DNA from: Pristionchus mayeri
Taxonomy: Eukaryota; Nematoda; Chromadorea; Rhabditida; Neodiplogasteridae
Direction of reading: 5' to 3'
DNA length: 64,000 nucleotides
NCBI GenBank assembly: GCA_036245805.1
Contig: BTRK01000002.1
Span: forward strand, 39,104,661-39,168,660
Shown: one piece after another, positions 42,939 through 54,839 of the stretch
How the letters are laid out: every line of letters starts with the position of its first letter
Numbering within the stretch: the first letter of the stretch is position 1
Position numbers and translations under genes: made by a program
The notes under the pieces: model-generated
Database searches by the model: none
Told to the model about the DNA's origin: nothing
The model's input: the letters and a program-made list of their open reading frames with translations, nothing else

Positions 42939-43205
42939 CTTCGTAACGTTAAAACTAGTTCAAACCTCTCTCAGAATGTTTTCCTAAGTTTGTATTATAG
43001 TAAACCGTATCGACAAAACTGAAACAATGACTTCTAATGCAATTCTTCAAAAATTAGTGATTTCTTCACCGATTGAAGAGCTCCGACTTTAGTCTAAAGA
43101 AATTCGGTCAATTTCCAAAATAAAACGCATTTTAAGAAAGACTCGGAGAGTAGTGGCACAAGGATTTTAAAATGGTCATAACGACCTCTTTGACACAACA
43201 ACTTC
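42780..43205 (-). repeat. Local duplication of an exon block
   Basis: 42783-42965 and 43042-43205 carry the same exon (GACTTTAGT acceptor end, GAAGAGCTCC) in the same orientation, about 260 bp apart. The right copy runs into an A-tract (43206-43223). It lies at the join between two paralogous genes. Confidence 0.65.
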
Positions 43206-43240
43206 AAAAAAAAAAAAAAAAAAACAAGTTCAAACCTCTC

Positions 43241-45169
43241 TCAGAATGTTTTCCATTTGATCACATCTAATTTGCATCTGTTCATTCTTCGACATAAGCT
43301 CTTTAATTGTTTCCAGCCCTTCTTTTTCTCGTTCAGAACTCTCAGCAAGAGCTTGACAGAGCTAAAATACAAATGATATGCACTAGAGCAACATGTAGTG
43401 CAATTTATAAATTAACTAGTCCGGCTGCCCCCCGCCTTCGGCGGGGGCCCCGTCCTAGCGGAGTATCTAGGTTTCGCAATCACTCGTTTCGCAACTTGTT
43501 GATCTCTCTCTCCTCATTTCGCAACCGTTTCGCAATCCGGTCACGCGCCAGGCGACCAGGCGCTTTATATATATGTATAGATTATCGCACTCATTCCCGA
43601 ACCTTATCATTTCCCATTTGAAGAGCTTGAATGTGTTCGTTCTGCTCTTCGTTTGTTGATTTGCACTTTTCCAATTGATGCTTCAACTAAACATACATTC
43701 TTGTATTGTGCAATCCTATCTGACAGTATATCAAATTGAATCAGATTAAACCTATTTTGTATAAATTTGAAGAATTAATTCAGATTTATCGGAGATCTGG
43801 AAAATGCAATTGAAAAATAAGCACACCTCTTTAATTCGTTCCTCAAGTGTGTGTACGTCGTCACTTTCTCCGACTGTTTTCTTATTGTCGTGCTTAAATT
43901 CGTAATTGGATTGATTTCCCTATTCTGACTCACGTATTCCTTCGGGAGCTGTGCAGTCACCAAGTAATAATTGGAATCCTTGAAGCACCTTGCAGTGAGT
44001 TCTCCCATTGAGGACTCCCGCGACTTTCCAAGCCTCTAAAGCCTTGAAGATGCCGACGAAGCCTCTGAAATATGCACAAATGGCTCATTCCATTAACTGA
44101 ATTCGTATCTCACTCAATCGTCAATGGTCCCAGTAGTTCCATCCTGTCCGTATCAAGAACGTAAATCATGTCGTCAAAAGTAATGTAAACGAATGAAGAA
44201 GAATGGATGAGTATATAGTGCAAATGTGTCTACATTGTACATTAGGCTGATGCGTCGTTTTCACAGACTTTTCTCTGGTACACAAACCTCAATTACGATT
44301 ACTTGTTCGCTTAATTGACAAACTGATGGCCTTGTTAAATCTTTATTTATCCTTTGATATATTATTTTCCCTCTGTTATATTGTATATATGATTTTTTCC
44401 TCTGTAATACATTATTCAGAGTACAATTGCATGTTCACACCATTACGCTCCCACTCTTTTGTTTTGTTCCCAATGTTTCTTGGACAAACATATCATACTG
44501 AATGAATTAAGTGGATTGTATCTTACGTTCTCACCTGTTAACCCCTTTCAAGTACGTGTCTTTCAGCTTCACATCGGGGACATCAACAAGAATTCCATCT
44601 CTATTAGGATCTTCCCACATTCCGTAGATATACTTCTTTCCATCTCTCATTATACTGCACACACACACATCTCCTTTCCTCACGAATTGTTCACCCTGTG
44701 ATTCGAGCTTTTTATGATCCTTCAATATTATAGTGCTCTCACCAAGATCATATCTCGCAGATACGACACTCTGATTCCTTCAGTAGGGATGAAAATAGCT
44801 CTGTATACCTACGATAAAAATGGCATAACTAAAATAAAAACAGCTTACTTACTTTGCCAGTTGACTTGAAGTATATTGCATTTCCGTGAGCGGCAACTTT
44901 GTCAATTGCTTCTGCGGGCAGCTTCGCATCAATTTCCTTTCCGCTATTAAGGTGATAAAAATATAATGAAGAAGATGTGATACTCACTTCCATTTCACGT
45001 ACAATCTCGTTGGGTTTCCATAGAACCAGTAAAATATTGTTCCTGGAATATCCATAATTGTAATAAACTCCTACTATGAACCGTCACCATCATCCGTCTG
45101 ATGAAACACAGTTCTCGTGGGTAAAATTTCCTTCCTGATAACTTTCAATGCTTGCGCATCATGTGCCAT
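43241..45169 (-). CDS. Multi-exon gene: propeller-like domain plus coiled coil, unknown family
   Basis: Start ATG at 45169 (MAHDAQALKVIRKEI). Exon 1 is 45088-45169 with GTGACG donor. Exon 2 is 44998-45042 (GTIFYWFYGNPTRLYVKW). Exon 3 is 44853-44943 (GKEIDAKLPAEAIDK). Then come VYRAIFIPTEGIRVSYL, a 64-codon exon with KKYIYGMWEDPNRDG (44725-44534), FDDMIYVLDTDRMELLGP (about 44170-44110), GELTARCFKDSNYYLVTAQLP (about 44005-43930), DDVHTLEERIKE, and coiled-coil exons to about 43241. About 180 bp (43412-43596) in one intron is an inserted GC-hairpin element absent from the mirrored copy. Splice phase between exon 1 and 2 fits. Later joins are models. Confidence 0.5.
43412..43596. mobile_element. 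Small insertion with GC-rich hairpin
   Basis: Present only in the right arm of the 39.9-44.6 kb inverted duplication, so it came in after the duplication. It contains a perfect GCCCCCGCC-TTC-GGCGGGGGC hairpin near 43429-43451 and several TTTCGCAA words. No transposase or clear terminal repeats. Confidence 0.5.
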
Positions 45170-46835
45170 CTCTGTAATCTGAGTAAAACAAATTCATCGC
45201 AGATTATGGGCGAAATTATTAAATTGGTGCCAGCAAACTTGCGACGACCTTACGAGGATTGCAAATAGAGAATACGGATGTGACCAGGCAATCGACGGGA
45301 GAGATACTAGCTATCTTTGGTCTTCTTATCAGTGGATATGTACGACTCACTCAGCACCTATAGAAATCCTAGAAATTGATTGCGAAAGTGATTTAGAAAT
45401 AGCGTTTTGCGCTCATGGGAAGATGTAGGTGTTATTAATAAAACGAATCTTTTGGGATGCGCATGTTTTAGAAAAATGACAAGGATAAAATCATCGTCGT
45501 AAGTATGAAATGCATTCTGTTGGAAAGCGCTGGGAAGAATACTTTCAACATTTGAGCATGCACATGTTTACAGAAAAATGTTTTAGAATGTTCAAATTTT
45601 CATAAATGGAACACATCAATACAAGAGAAACATCGATGAAATACTCGCAATAGGTTGAAGGAAGTGACAGCGCACATTATCACGATAAAATGTACTGAAA
45701 AATGGGAAAACGAGACAATGCAATCGATTAGAAGTCACTGACTAGCGTTGTGAGCATCCCACGCTCTTTCCTCTTATCAGTGGAATAGTACGAGCTGCGC
45801 CTCCCTCCACACCACTGATTACAATAGAGATGACTTCAAGGGGAAATGTATCTCCATTGTCTCTTTCACATGACAATTCGGAGAGTGAAAGTGCAGAGTG
45901 AAGATGGTCACGTCTTGAGAAGCTTAGCTTGCAATCGAATATCGTGATTTAGGTGAGTATCTAGTGAAGAGAGGAGGAAAAGTAACTTATCGTATTTTCC
46001 CGTTTTCTCAGCTAAGAAAGCCTTCATGGATGACAGGGGAGGTGTAGTCTGCATTCTCGAGAGTAGTCTGCATTCTCGAGAGTGAACGTTGCCTGATGCT
46101 GATCAATACATACATACCCTTCGAATTATCTCAAGAGCCTAAACTGACTTATTTACTCTAACTTATAACAAAAAAACTCAATAACAACAACCCACTTCAG
46201 CCAGCCTTGCAGCACTGCAATCAATTCTGAATGTGTAAGATAAGCAATCCGACTTCGATGCGCACACGATATTGGGTCTGATGACGTCATGCAGCTTTTT
46301 AGCTATCAAAAGCGACATGACGTCATAGTTCTCATCCGACCTAGTGCCACTGAAGCACGCATTCTGAGTATCGGGTTGAACCTGAGGTAACCTAGTGCGA
46401 CCTACCAAGAAAATCTTAAACTTGCGAAATATTTGTCATATCTAAGCATGCACGGAGTAACATCCAGCGAGTATTTGTGACTATTTTACCCACTTGAAGA
46501 TCCCTCTCTTTATATCGATTCAACACTAAAAAGCCATCAAAAACACTTAATTTACGATATTTGGCTCTACTGTGACTCCCTATTCATCATTTTTTTTGTT
46601 TTATTTTGGGAGGGGCGCATGATTCACTTCTCATCCACTTGAGAAAACCGATTCACATCTCCATGTCAACACATTTAACGAGCTCTTCTCACGCCCTCTT
46701 TCGACTCTTCCTCAAGTCGACTCTTCTTATCTCCCTAAGCTTCTGATATTCATTCTCCCCCTTAAGTAGTGTCTCATTCACAGTCATTAGCATTACTGTT
46801 GCATTCGGGTACATTAGAGATTACCCCTACCTCAC
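45170..46835. promoter_or_regulatory. Divergent intergenic region with paired TGACGTCA sites
   Basis: Lies between a minus-strand gene start (45169) and a plus-strand gene start (46836). TGACGTCA occurs at 46282-46289 and 46318-46325, 36 bp apart. The region from 45430 to about 46400 is duplicated at 52320-53290 with the same two sites at the same spacing. TGACGTCA is the classic CRE/bZIP site. Control of either gene by it is inferred. Confidence 0.5.
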
Positions 46836-47480
46836 ATGTCGCCTCAATCGTCCACTGGAACAGTGAAGTAAGCCTGGTTCATTGAACCTAGTGGCTACCT
46901 AGTGGTCAAACGCCACCTGCGATCTCTCAGAAGACCTGTGATAATTCAACACATTTTGAAATCTCACTTACATCTATTTTCAAGGAAAAGAGGCGCGGGG
47001 TTCAACTCAATCTCCAGTCCTTCCTGACTGATAATGTACGACTCAGAGAGGGCGATTTCATCATCGAGACCTCCACTCTTGTGGAAGGTTAGTGAACATA
47101 TACCTTGTTATTATGTTTGGATAACAATGATACACATAAACTGATCATATCGAAGCCAATGTGAGCCCCCCCCCCTCCCAAATTTTCTGATACACTCAAT
47201 ATGCAATTAGTACATAATGGCATTTTGTGCAGCGATGACTTCCCGTAAGTTCGATGAGGCGTCGGAGAAATTTGAACAACTGATCACGGAGTTCCCATTC
47301 AAGTTGCTCGAGCCGTGGGGTATTCCAGCGAGAACCCAGGAGTTCTCGATTATTCCCTTTTGGGACACATTCGAAGCTCTCCCCTCGCAGACCCGTACTA
47401 TCAGAAGAGAGAAGAAGTGGGTGAGGGGTGTGCGACTGCTCATTGGAGAGCTGCAGAGAGTCCCTTTTAGTATTTCCTAG
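46836..47480 (+). CDS. Small three-exon gene, unknown function
   Basis: Model: exon 1 46836-46867 (MSPQSSTGTV, GTAAGC donor); exon 2 about 46993-47087 (RGVQLNLQSFLTDNVRLREG..., GTTAGT donor); exon 3 47233-47480 after TTGTGCAG, reading MTSRKFDEASEKFEQLITE... to TAG. The phases agree across all three, giving about 125 residues. The exon 2 acceptor is uncertain: the in-phase AG is at 46991-46992 and not the more typical site upstream. The middle part looks helical, the end basic. An orphan exon 1 homologue lies at 41423. A minus-strand ORF over the same bases is less convincing. Confidence 0.45.
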
Positions 47481-48370
47481 AATTTCTTCATATTCCCAAC
47501 TCGAGTGTTCATCCATTGGCAAACCTAATGCACCACGTGATAGGCTAACCACCGAGTGTTAGTCCTTTCGTATTTGTTGTTCTCTAAATGTTCAGTAGAG
47601 AGCTGCAGAAACTGCCGTGCATTCATTGAGATCAATGTGACTACTTTTGTAATTAAAAACAACCGTAAGCTCAAAAAATCCTGATATTTTAACCACACCC
47701 CTCGATCTACATTCGTTTTCACTAGTTAGTGATGCCTAACTTATTGACACACAACTCAACTCTAATCGACACTCATTCGGTCGCGATAAATCTTCAAATA
47801 AATGTTCGACCAAACATTGTAGTGCATGCTAACAACGGTTTTGTGATTGTGTCATACGAAAACCGAAGCACGGATGCTTCGCGAACTATTTAAATCAATA
47901 TTTTAATCTGTTTAAATAAAATTTCTTGATATGCCGATTGGTACAACTCAAAACTACTTGGCGCGTGATTCACTTCACTCCCACTTGAGATAAAATATAG
48001 CCATTTCCATGTCAACAGATTTAACGAGCTTCTTCTCTCAGTTTCGATTTTGCACTTTTTGTGGAATTACTAATAATTATTTCGTTAACGATAAATTCGA
48101 GGATTAAAATATAATTTATTCCATTGTATCAATGTAATAACCTTATTTTTGTTATAATTTCAAACATATTCCTCACGTGTTATCGTAAGAGAGCCGCTCA
48201 CAGATTCTAAGATATATTCATCGAGCTGGATCTCCATTGCATCTGCATTGGTAGGCATACTAATGAGCACAACTTTCCTTCCGAGATGGTGAGAGAGCTG
48301 AAAATGTGCGACATAATCGTGATTAAAACGTGTTGTATGTGTCTATTTCTAAATAAATATATGAATACAT
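47480..48370. other. Spacer with a third copy of the 5' flank block
   Basis: About 47940-48050 resembles the sequence upstream of the 46836 and 41423 first exons (GGCGCGTGATTCACTTC and CCATTTCCATGTCAACA words), but no matching first exon is seen after it. Confidence 0.4.
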
Positions 48371-48375
48371 AAATG

Positions 48376-49060
48376 TATTTATCACGTGTATCACGAGTCA
48401 GTGAATGAAAAACAGGCCTCTCGGGAACATTTTCAAAATTTGCATCACGAATTTCATCCATATAATGGTAGTATAATACCCTCGAGTGATAATTTCGAAA
48501 AATATAGGTCATTGGTCCCAGAGCCGGTTTTTAGAAAATTTCCGGTTTTGCACCTGGCCCTAACGTATATCAGCTCCCAGATGAGCTAGAAAGATGGCAT
48601 TGGGCTCGAAATGTTCGGAAAAATATTTCCGGAAACTTTAATGCTGACAACTTTTCTGTGAAACATGAACCTGACAAGTTATATCCAAAAAAAAAATTCT
48701 GCATCGAATAACAATTTTTTTCTCCATCACGGAGGAAACTTACACGGGAACTTTTTTTCCATAAAATGAAAGAATAAGTCCACCTGCGTCCTAGAAAAAT
48801 GTAAACTAAGGATTTGAAGATGGACCTCATCGCGAAATTTTTAGTCAAAGTTGGAAATGTGACCACAAAATTACAAAAATTGTTCCTGCTCGTTTTCAAT
48901 TGACTACTGAATATGAACTACCGGCGGTTTTAGAGTTTTAGTCATTGGATGTTCACAATAGCTCGAGGGTATTATACTACCATTATATGGATGAAATTCG
49001 TGATGCTAATTTTGAAAATGTTCCCGCACACCTCCACTGGCTCGTGATACACATGTTTTA
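48376..49060. repeat. Foldback element, also dispersed near 63.2 kb
   Basis: 48376-48490 is the reverse complement of 48957-49060 (CTCGAGGGTATTATAC landmark). The 470-bp interior is not symmetric, and part of it (48500-48680) resembles 63290-63470, with GGTCCCAGAGCCGG and CTCAGCTCCCAGA words. Confidence 0.7.
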
Positions 49061-50165
49061 TTATCGTACCTGAATTAGTTTTTCAGCATCCGTAAGCGAA
49101 ATTTTGTATCACATTTAGCATTTAGAATTGATCATATTAGCGATGCGAGTTCTGGTGTTGATTTTGCTTCCGAAAAGGCAGCTCCGATTTCATAAACCGA
49201 TTCTGATGCTTTTAGAAGAAGGTTTACTGAGTCTGGAAAGGTGATGGTCTTTAAATCATAAAGCAAACACATGCAATCGAAGTTGGTCAAATTGCCGTGG
49301 AATTGCTCCGGTTTCAGTTTTTGAATTATTTCAACGGAGGCATCGTCAACAATGCCTAAAACCTACAATCGAATAACGATAGACGAGCATCTTTGAAGAA
49401 TTGATTGAAGAGTTGACTGAGGCAGCGGTTGGATGCACACACTTTGGAGTTGTTTCCTTGTACCTATCATGTGCTCTTCCACATTTCCATATGCTATTCT
49501 TGCTACCAGATGAACTTGAGTTTCACTCCATTTCTATGCATATCGATGGGGTTCATGGTCCACAATTGAGAATTTGAATATAAAATCATGGCTAGATTAT
49601 CACCTAATGCCGCAACCAATCGAATCTTAATGTTACTGGTTTAGAGTATTCTCTGATGTACGATAATATCGGCTGGTTACGACACTTGGTGATTATCTAA
49701 CATTGATTTTCCACACAAACATTCAATTGTGGGCCATTAACATATGGAGTTCCTAGCCGAATACATTGACCAACTTAAACTATGACATACTAGTCTATAA
49801 TAGTCTTATCAGAACATGTTTCGGTAATGTTTGAAGCGGGCAGTGTGGACCAATGGTTGTTTACCAGGAGAATTCGATGGATGTGAACCACTCTTGCCTG
49901 CAGATACACGACTTCACGGAGCAAGAAAAATGTCAGAATTATGTCATCAGGTGCACCTATGGCTCGCTGATTAGAAGGTAACATGAACACTGCATTGGCG
50001 CATGAGAGCATCACTTGCCGTTTACGCAATAACACACACTTTTATGAAAATATATAATTGTCATTGAATACATCTTTATACAAAAGAATTTGTTAAATAA
50101 TGATGTAATAAGTGTAAGAAGGTAAATAATATTGAGAGAGTGGACAGTTACTGCAATTCAACTGC
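49060..50165. other. Spacer, no supported gene
   Basis: About 49080-49370 may hold decayed exons on the minus strand (a GACGAT/GCATTGT-rich stretch), but no consistent splice model was found. 49790-50035 resembles 53300-53530, showing it belongs to the duplicated material. Confidence 0.3.
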
Positions 50166-50169
50166 GACT

Positions 50170-50287
50170 GTACTAGTGATGCAACATCGGCTCGCGCTCT
50201 CCTCGTTTCACACGCTCTCTCACTCTGTCTGACCGGTGAGAGAGCGTGTGGAACGAGGAGAGCGCGCGCCGATTTGGCACCACTAGA
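50170..50287. repeat. Long hairpin, MITE-like
   Basis: CTAGTG and ATCGGC on the left mirror GCCGAT and CACTAG on the right. The inner stem pairs CGCTCTCCTCGTTTCACACG with its near complement, including GAGAGAGCGTGTGGAACGAG. Stem about 45 bp, loop about 12 bp. No coding content. Confidence 0.7.
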
Positions 50288-50408
50288 CTTTATCTATTAA
50301 TTGTCGTTCGATTTGTCTTCGAGAAGATCGAGACACTGTGTAAAAATTGGAAATATATTTGTAATTTACGCTACTTTCCTAGTCAATAATTTCGTCCAGG
50401 TAAATAAT

Positions 50409-51826
50409 TTAGTGAATGATGAAAAAGCACAAGTTCGCAGTGTTTAGTGCAGCGTCGAACGCTTCACTGAGTGAATCGCACTGATCGATGATTATTTTTG
50501 CAAGATCATTCACGATTTCCTTGTACTCTGAAGCCTCCTAAAACATTTATTGTCAATATTCGCACATTACATCGCTCTCCATATCAAATGCATGAAATAC
50601 AGCATGTCATACCTCTTCAGACCGAATGTTGTCCAGTTGGCCGGGGACTGGAGGCGGAATTTCCGCTCCTGTCAGATTCTGTAATTATTATTTTCCACTA
50701 AAATTTTAGTGTTTTATCAACGATGTTCACCTTCTTAATTACTTCACATAAGTTTGCCATCTGATCAGCTTTCTCCAGTGTAGTTTTCTTATTTTCATCG
50801 ACTTTGGAGCAGATTGATGTTATTTCTTTACCCAGTTCCTTTCGTATCTCAAAAACGGGATTCCTTTGAATGCATTCAGATTCCAAAACAAACTTTTCGA
50901 ACATCGTAATATGTTTCTTTATTTTTTCGAAATCGTAACGAATTGTACCTTCTCTATTTTGGCATCGTACTTAACTGCGTGTTGTGCATGTCCACCATCA
51001 ATGACACAATTAAAACAAATAAGTTGATTGAACTGAAAATATATATTTACTAGAAATAAATTAAGGTAGAGCTTTGATACAATAATATTTTCGTATTATG
51101 AAGTTTAACATCCAATATGTTTGTATTCTGAACTGAATTTGTGTTTAAATCGTACACAATATTGATAAATTAGACTCACCATTCCACATTTCTCCCCAAT
51201 GCACATTCGAACAGCTTCCGACGAGAACTTCTAAAATTAAAATCAATTAAACATGGATTCACCTTTTTATAAAAACAATAATAATATTCACAAGGTGTCG
51301 TTAGATACTCACGCTATGGCAAGCTTTGCATGTGATTTTTGGATCGATTTTTAACTTCATAATCTGTTCGGTCAAACCTCAACAGACAATTATATTTTTA
51401 AAAATCGTCAAAACAAATTGTTTTACTTACTAATCATTGCGAAATTTTTCGGAAGAGTTTTTCCGGTGGGAAGTAGAGTAACTATTTTGCAATTTGGACA
51501 AATCACCCTTCAATTACAAATAGTTTGTTTTGAATTTTATTGAGAAGCATCGAATTATACGTACTTGAAGTCGACACTCATGGAGTATATACAAACTTCA
51601 CAGAAAGTGTGACCACATTCTAGAAGTCTCGGAATGATCTTAACGGAATCTGTAATTCATTTCATCAGTTATGCGTGATCAATAACTTTGTGATGTTTTA
51701 GCAAGATTAACGTAACTCACCGAAATTCTCACTGCATATAGCACAGCAGCATTCGTCCAGGCACATTTTGAAACTACTGATTTGGGCGGGAACAGTGAAA
51801 GGACCCTTAATATTTGGCCTTTTCAT
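50409..51826 (-). CDS. TRIM-like RING/B-box/coiled-coil protein
   Basis: Nine-exon model: 51826-51721, 51649-51565, 51507-51431, 51377-51313, 51230-51180, 51032-50949, about 50904-50731, 50678-50613, 50537-50409. Phases agree from exon 1 through exon 6. RING (C3HC4) residues: CCAIC in exon 1, CGHTFCEVC in exon 2, CPNCK in exon 3. B-box-like residues: CKACHS, CIGEKC, CFNC and HAQH in exons 4-6. Exons 7-9 are helical, as in a coiled coil. RING/B-box proteins of this class are usually E3 ubiquitin ligases. The partner and pathway are unknown. The start of exon 7 is uncertain because the intron before it would be unusually short. There is no SPRY or NHL domain, so it is small (about 290 aa). Confidence 0.7.
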
Positions 51827-53560
51827 TTTTTCAACTTCTTAAAATACATTCCGATTCACCTCTTTATCCTCAAAGTGCGTCATCGTTGAGAACGATTTTC
51901 GGTCCTTATAGCGTAAAAATCCGCTCCGACAAAGAGTACATTTTATTCAGAATTAAAAACTGCACAATATATGCAAAATCCGAGATGTGCAAACTACAGC
52001 TTCATGCGCATTCACGTCATGATCTACCAATAGAGATCAAAAAGTTCACTCTTCGGGCTCTGGCTGACGTCAACGGTGATGGATTCTGGTTTACTTTAGC
52101 GTTTCTAAGATAACTTTTTATGCTCTTTCGAAAGCGCTATAGCACGCCATCGAAATCTTAAATTTGAAAAGTCGATTTCGGTAGATCAAAAATCGATATT
52201 TCGGGTCACGCTTCCGGTTGAAAAGTTCTTTGGCCCGAGGGACCATGTTCCGAAAGTATGAGCTCCAGGTGACCATTTTGGCAGAGTTGTGCCATCCTAC
52301 CTGCATTCTTACAGAGGACGGGTTTTAATAAAACGAATCTTTAGGGATACGCATATTTTAGGAAAATGACAAGGATAAAATCATCGTCGTGAATATAAAT
52401 GAATTGTGTTGGAAAGCGCTGAGAATAATACTTTCAAAATTTGAGCATGCACATGTTTACAAAAAAAATTACAAATTATCAAATTATGATAAATGGTACA
52501 CATCAATACAAGAGAAACATCGATGAAACACTCGCAATAGGTTCAAGGAAGTGACAGAGGACATTATCATGATAAAATGGACTAAAAAATGGGAAAACGA
52601 GACAATGCAATCGATTAGAAGTCACTGACTAGCGTTGTGAGCATCTCTCGCTATTTCCTCTTATCAGTAGAATATTATGAGCTGCGCCTCCTTCCACACC
52701 ACTGATTACAATAGGGATGGCCTCACAAGGAAATGTTTCTCCTTTGTGCCTAGTCTTTCACATGTCAGTTCGGAGAGTGAAAGTGCAGAGTGAAGATGGT
52801 CACGTCTTGAGAAGCTTAGCCTGCAATCGAATATCGTGATTGCGGTGAGTATCTATTGAAGAGAGGATGAAAATGGCTCATAAAGTTATTAAGCGTATTT
52901 TCATGTTTTCTTGAGTGAGCTAAGGAAGCCGTCATCGATGCCAGGGTAGGTCTTGCAGTCTGCATTCTCGAGAGCGAACGTTCAACGGTGGCTGATGCTG
53001 ATCAATCCATATCCTTCCAAGGATCCGAAGAGCCTAAACTGACTTACTTACTCTAATTTAGAACAAACAAATCTCAAGAAGAACAATCCACTCCAGCCAG
53101 CCTGGCAGCATTACAATCAATTATGAATGTTTAAAATAAGTAGTCCTCATTACATGCGTACTCGATATTCGGTCTGATGAGTACTATGACGTCATGCAAA
53201 TTTTGAGCTGTCAAAGGCGACATGACGTCATAGTTCTCATTCGACCTAGAGCCACTGAAACACGCACTCTGAATAGAGGTTTATGTACTCTTTCGGGGCG
53301 CGGACATTAGCAAAAGGGACACTTTCCATGAGTATCCGATGGTTGTGAACCCGACCATTATTTCCTGCTGATCCACGAATTCGGGGATTAAGAAAAAGGT
53401 AAGAAATCTGTCACCACGTCCACAGAACTCGGGTGGTTAACCGCACACATGGTTTGCTTATTAGAAGGTAGAATCAACGCTGAATTGGCGCATGATGACA
53501 TTACTTGCGTTTAGGAACAGTTTAGTGAGATACGAAAGTTAATAGAATCATTTGCATAAG
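51827..53560. promoter_or_regulatory. Upstream region with duplicated paired TGACGTCA block
   Basis: 52320-53290 is a direct copy of 45430-46400. It keeps TGACGTCA at 53187-53194 and 53223-53230, again 36 bp apart. It lies upstream of the minus-strand TRIM-like gene (start 51826). The ORF over 51814-52113 is not supported. Confidence 0.45.
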
Positions 53561-53564
53561 CATT

Positions 53565-53790
53565 TTAGATTGATCGGCAGAGTCTACGCCGTTATAGGCG
53601 TCTTCGATGGAATGCTCACGGCATGGTGCAAAGATTACAGATTCGAAAAATTTCCTGGCGACTACACTGCTCCCTGAGGAATACGTGAGTCAGAATATGG
53701 AAAGCAATTGAATTGCGAATTTCAGTATGACAATAAGAAAGAAGACAGATAACGTGGCAACGCACAAACACTTGATGATCGAATTACAGA
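53565..53790 (+). pseudogene. Fragment of propeller-like gene, plus strand
   Basis: Two exons of the family: GVFDGMLTAWCKDY with an internal stop before EY and a GTGAGT donor, then after TTTCAG an exon QYDNKK... with a stop and QTLDDRITE before a GTTTGC donor. Stops and loss of the rest mark it as a remnant, in inverted orientation to the 54.8-56.2 kb copy. Confidence 0.5.
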
Positions 53791-54159
53791 GGTTTGCATT
53801 TAACTACCTTCGGGCGCTACGTGTTTCGCGGGGTTGTGTGCTAGTGTTAAGGATAATTGTTCAATTCAAGCCGGAGTTATAGTGTTCAACGTACGAGGTC
53901 TGGGAAATGCTTGGGAGCCGATATATGCAAAAATACCAGCCAGAAATTAAAGTGAGTTATGAGAGAAAAAAAGTGACAGAGAAACAGATAAACAGACACA
54001 CAACCGCACTGACAGTCAGGCATCTCAACATAGTAACGAACTCCAGTGTCTCCGACGAATCTGAATTAATAAGGGAACCGCAATCGTTCCTCGTTATCAG
54101 CGAAATTCGTATCTACAGGTTCCAATGGACCCCTAAATAAATCATAAATCCGTTCTTAA

Positions 54160-54419
54160 AGGAGGGCTCTCGGCAAAGTAGCCACATCGATAGAAGGTAG
54201 GTTCCGCCCTCTATAGATCACAGCGCGAGCTAGGAAGCGTACACACATCGGCAGGATAGCTCAGTGGTAGAGCAGCCGTCACGTAATCGAAACGTTGCGG
54301 GTTCGATCCCCTCCAGTTTTTGACAAAACTTCACGATATTTGAATTGGCGCACTTCCCTGGCCCATCAAGCGTCCATGGCACTCAGCCAACTAATCATAA
54401 CTTTGCCTTCAGTCCTCCT
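54160..54419 (+). mobile_element. 260-bp element flanked by TTAA with internal tRNA-like promoter
   Basis: AGGAGG at 54160-54165 and CCTCCT at 54414-54419 form short inverted ends, each bordered by TTAA (54156-54159, 54420-54423). Inside is a tRNA-like stretch (54250-54322) with A box TAGCTCAGTGG (54257-54267) and B box GGTTCGATCC (54300-54309). The D arm pairs (GCTC/GAGC), but the acceptor stem does not and the T stem has a mismatch, so it is a tRNA relic and not a working tRNA. Confidence 0.5.
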
Positions 54420-54679
54420 TTAATACACGCATGGCATTTTATATTTATTGAATGCTACCTGATGAATTAGAAGTTGTATAATAATGGATAAATGTCAGGT
54501 AAATAATATAGAGATAATTGACATTTACTGTAGTTCCACCGCGACATCTATGAATTGTCGTTCGATTTATCTCCGAGAAGAGCGAGGCCCTGTGTAAACA
54601 TTGGAAAGTATATTCGTAATTTACACTACTTTTCCTAATTACTAATTTCGGCTAGGTAATCAATTTAGTGAATGATCAA

Positions 54680-54793
54680 TTAACACACTTTTGCAGTTTC
54701 GAGAGCAGCGTCGAATGCTTCAGTGAGAGAATCGCACTGATCGATGATTGTTTTTGCAAGATCATTCACGATTTCCTTGTACTCTGAAGCCTC
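54680..54793 (-). pseudogene. Last exon of TRIM-like gene, detached
   Basis: After a TTTTTAG acceptor the minus strand reads EASEYKEIVNDLAK... and ends ETAKVC with TAA (54682-54680). It matches the final exon of the 50.4-51.8 kb gene, but that copy runs a few residues further. No RING exons accompany it. Upstream on the same strand is the propeller-like gene instead, so this is a mosaic breakpoint or a fused gene end. Confidence 0.5.
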
Positions 54794-54839
54794 CTAAAAA
54801 TTTCTTGTCAATATTCGCACATTATATCGTTCTGTTAGT

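Noticed and set aside
54250..54322. Functional tRNA gene
   Set aside because: A and B boxes and a D arm are present, but the acceptor stem does not pair, the anticodon arm is not formed, and the T stem has a mismatch.
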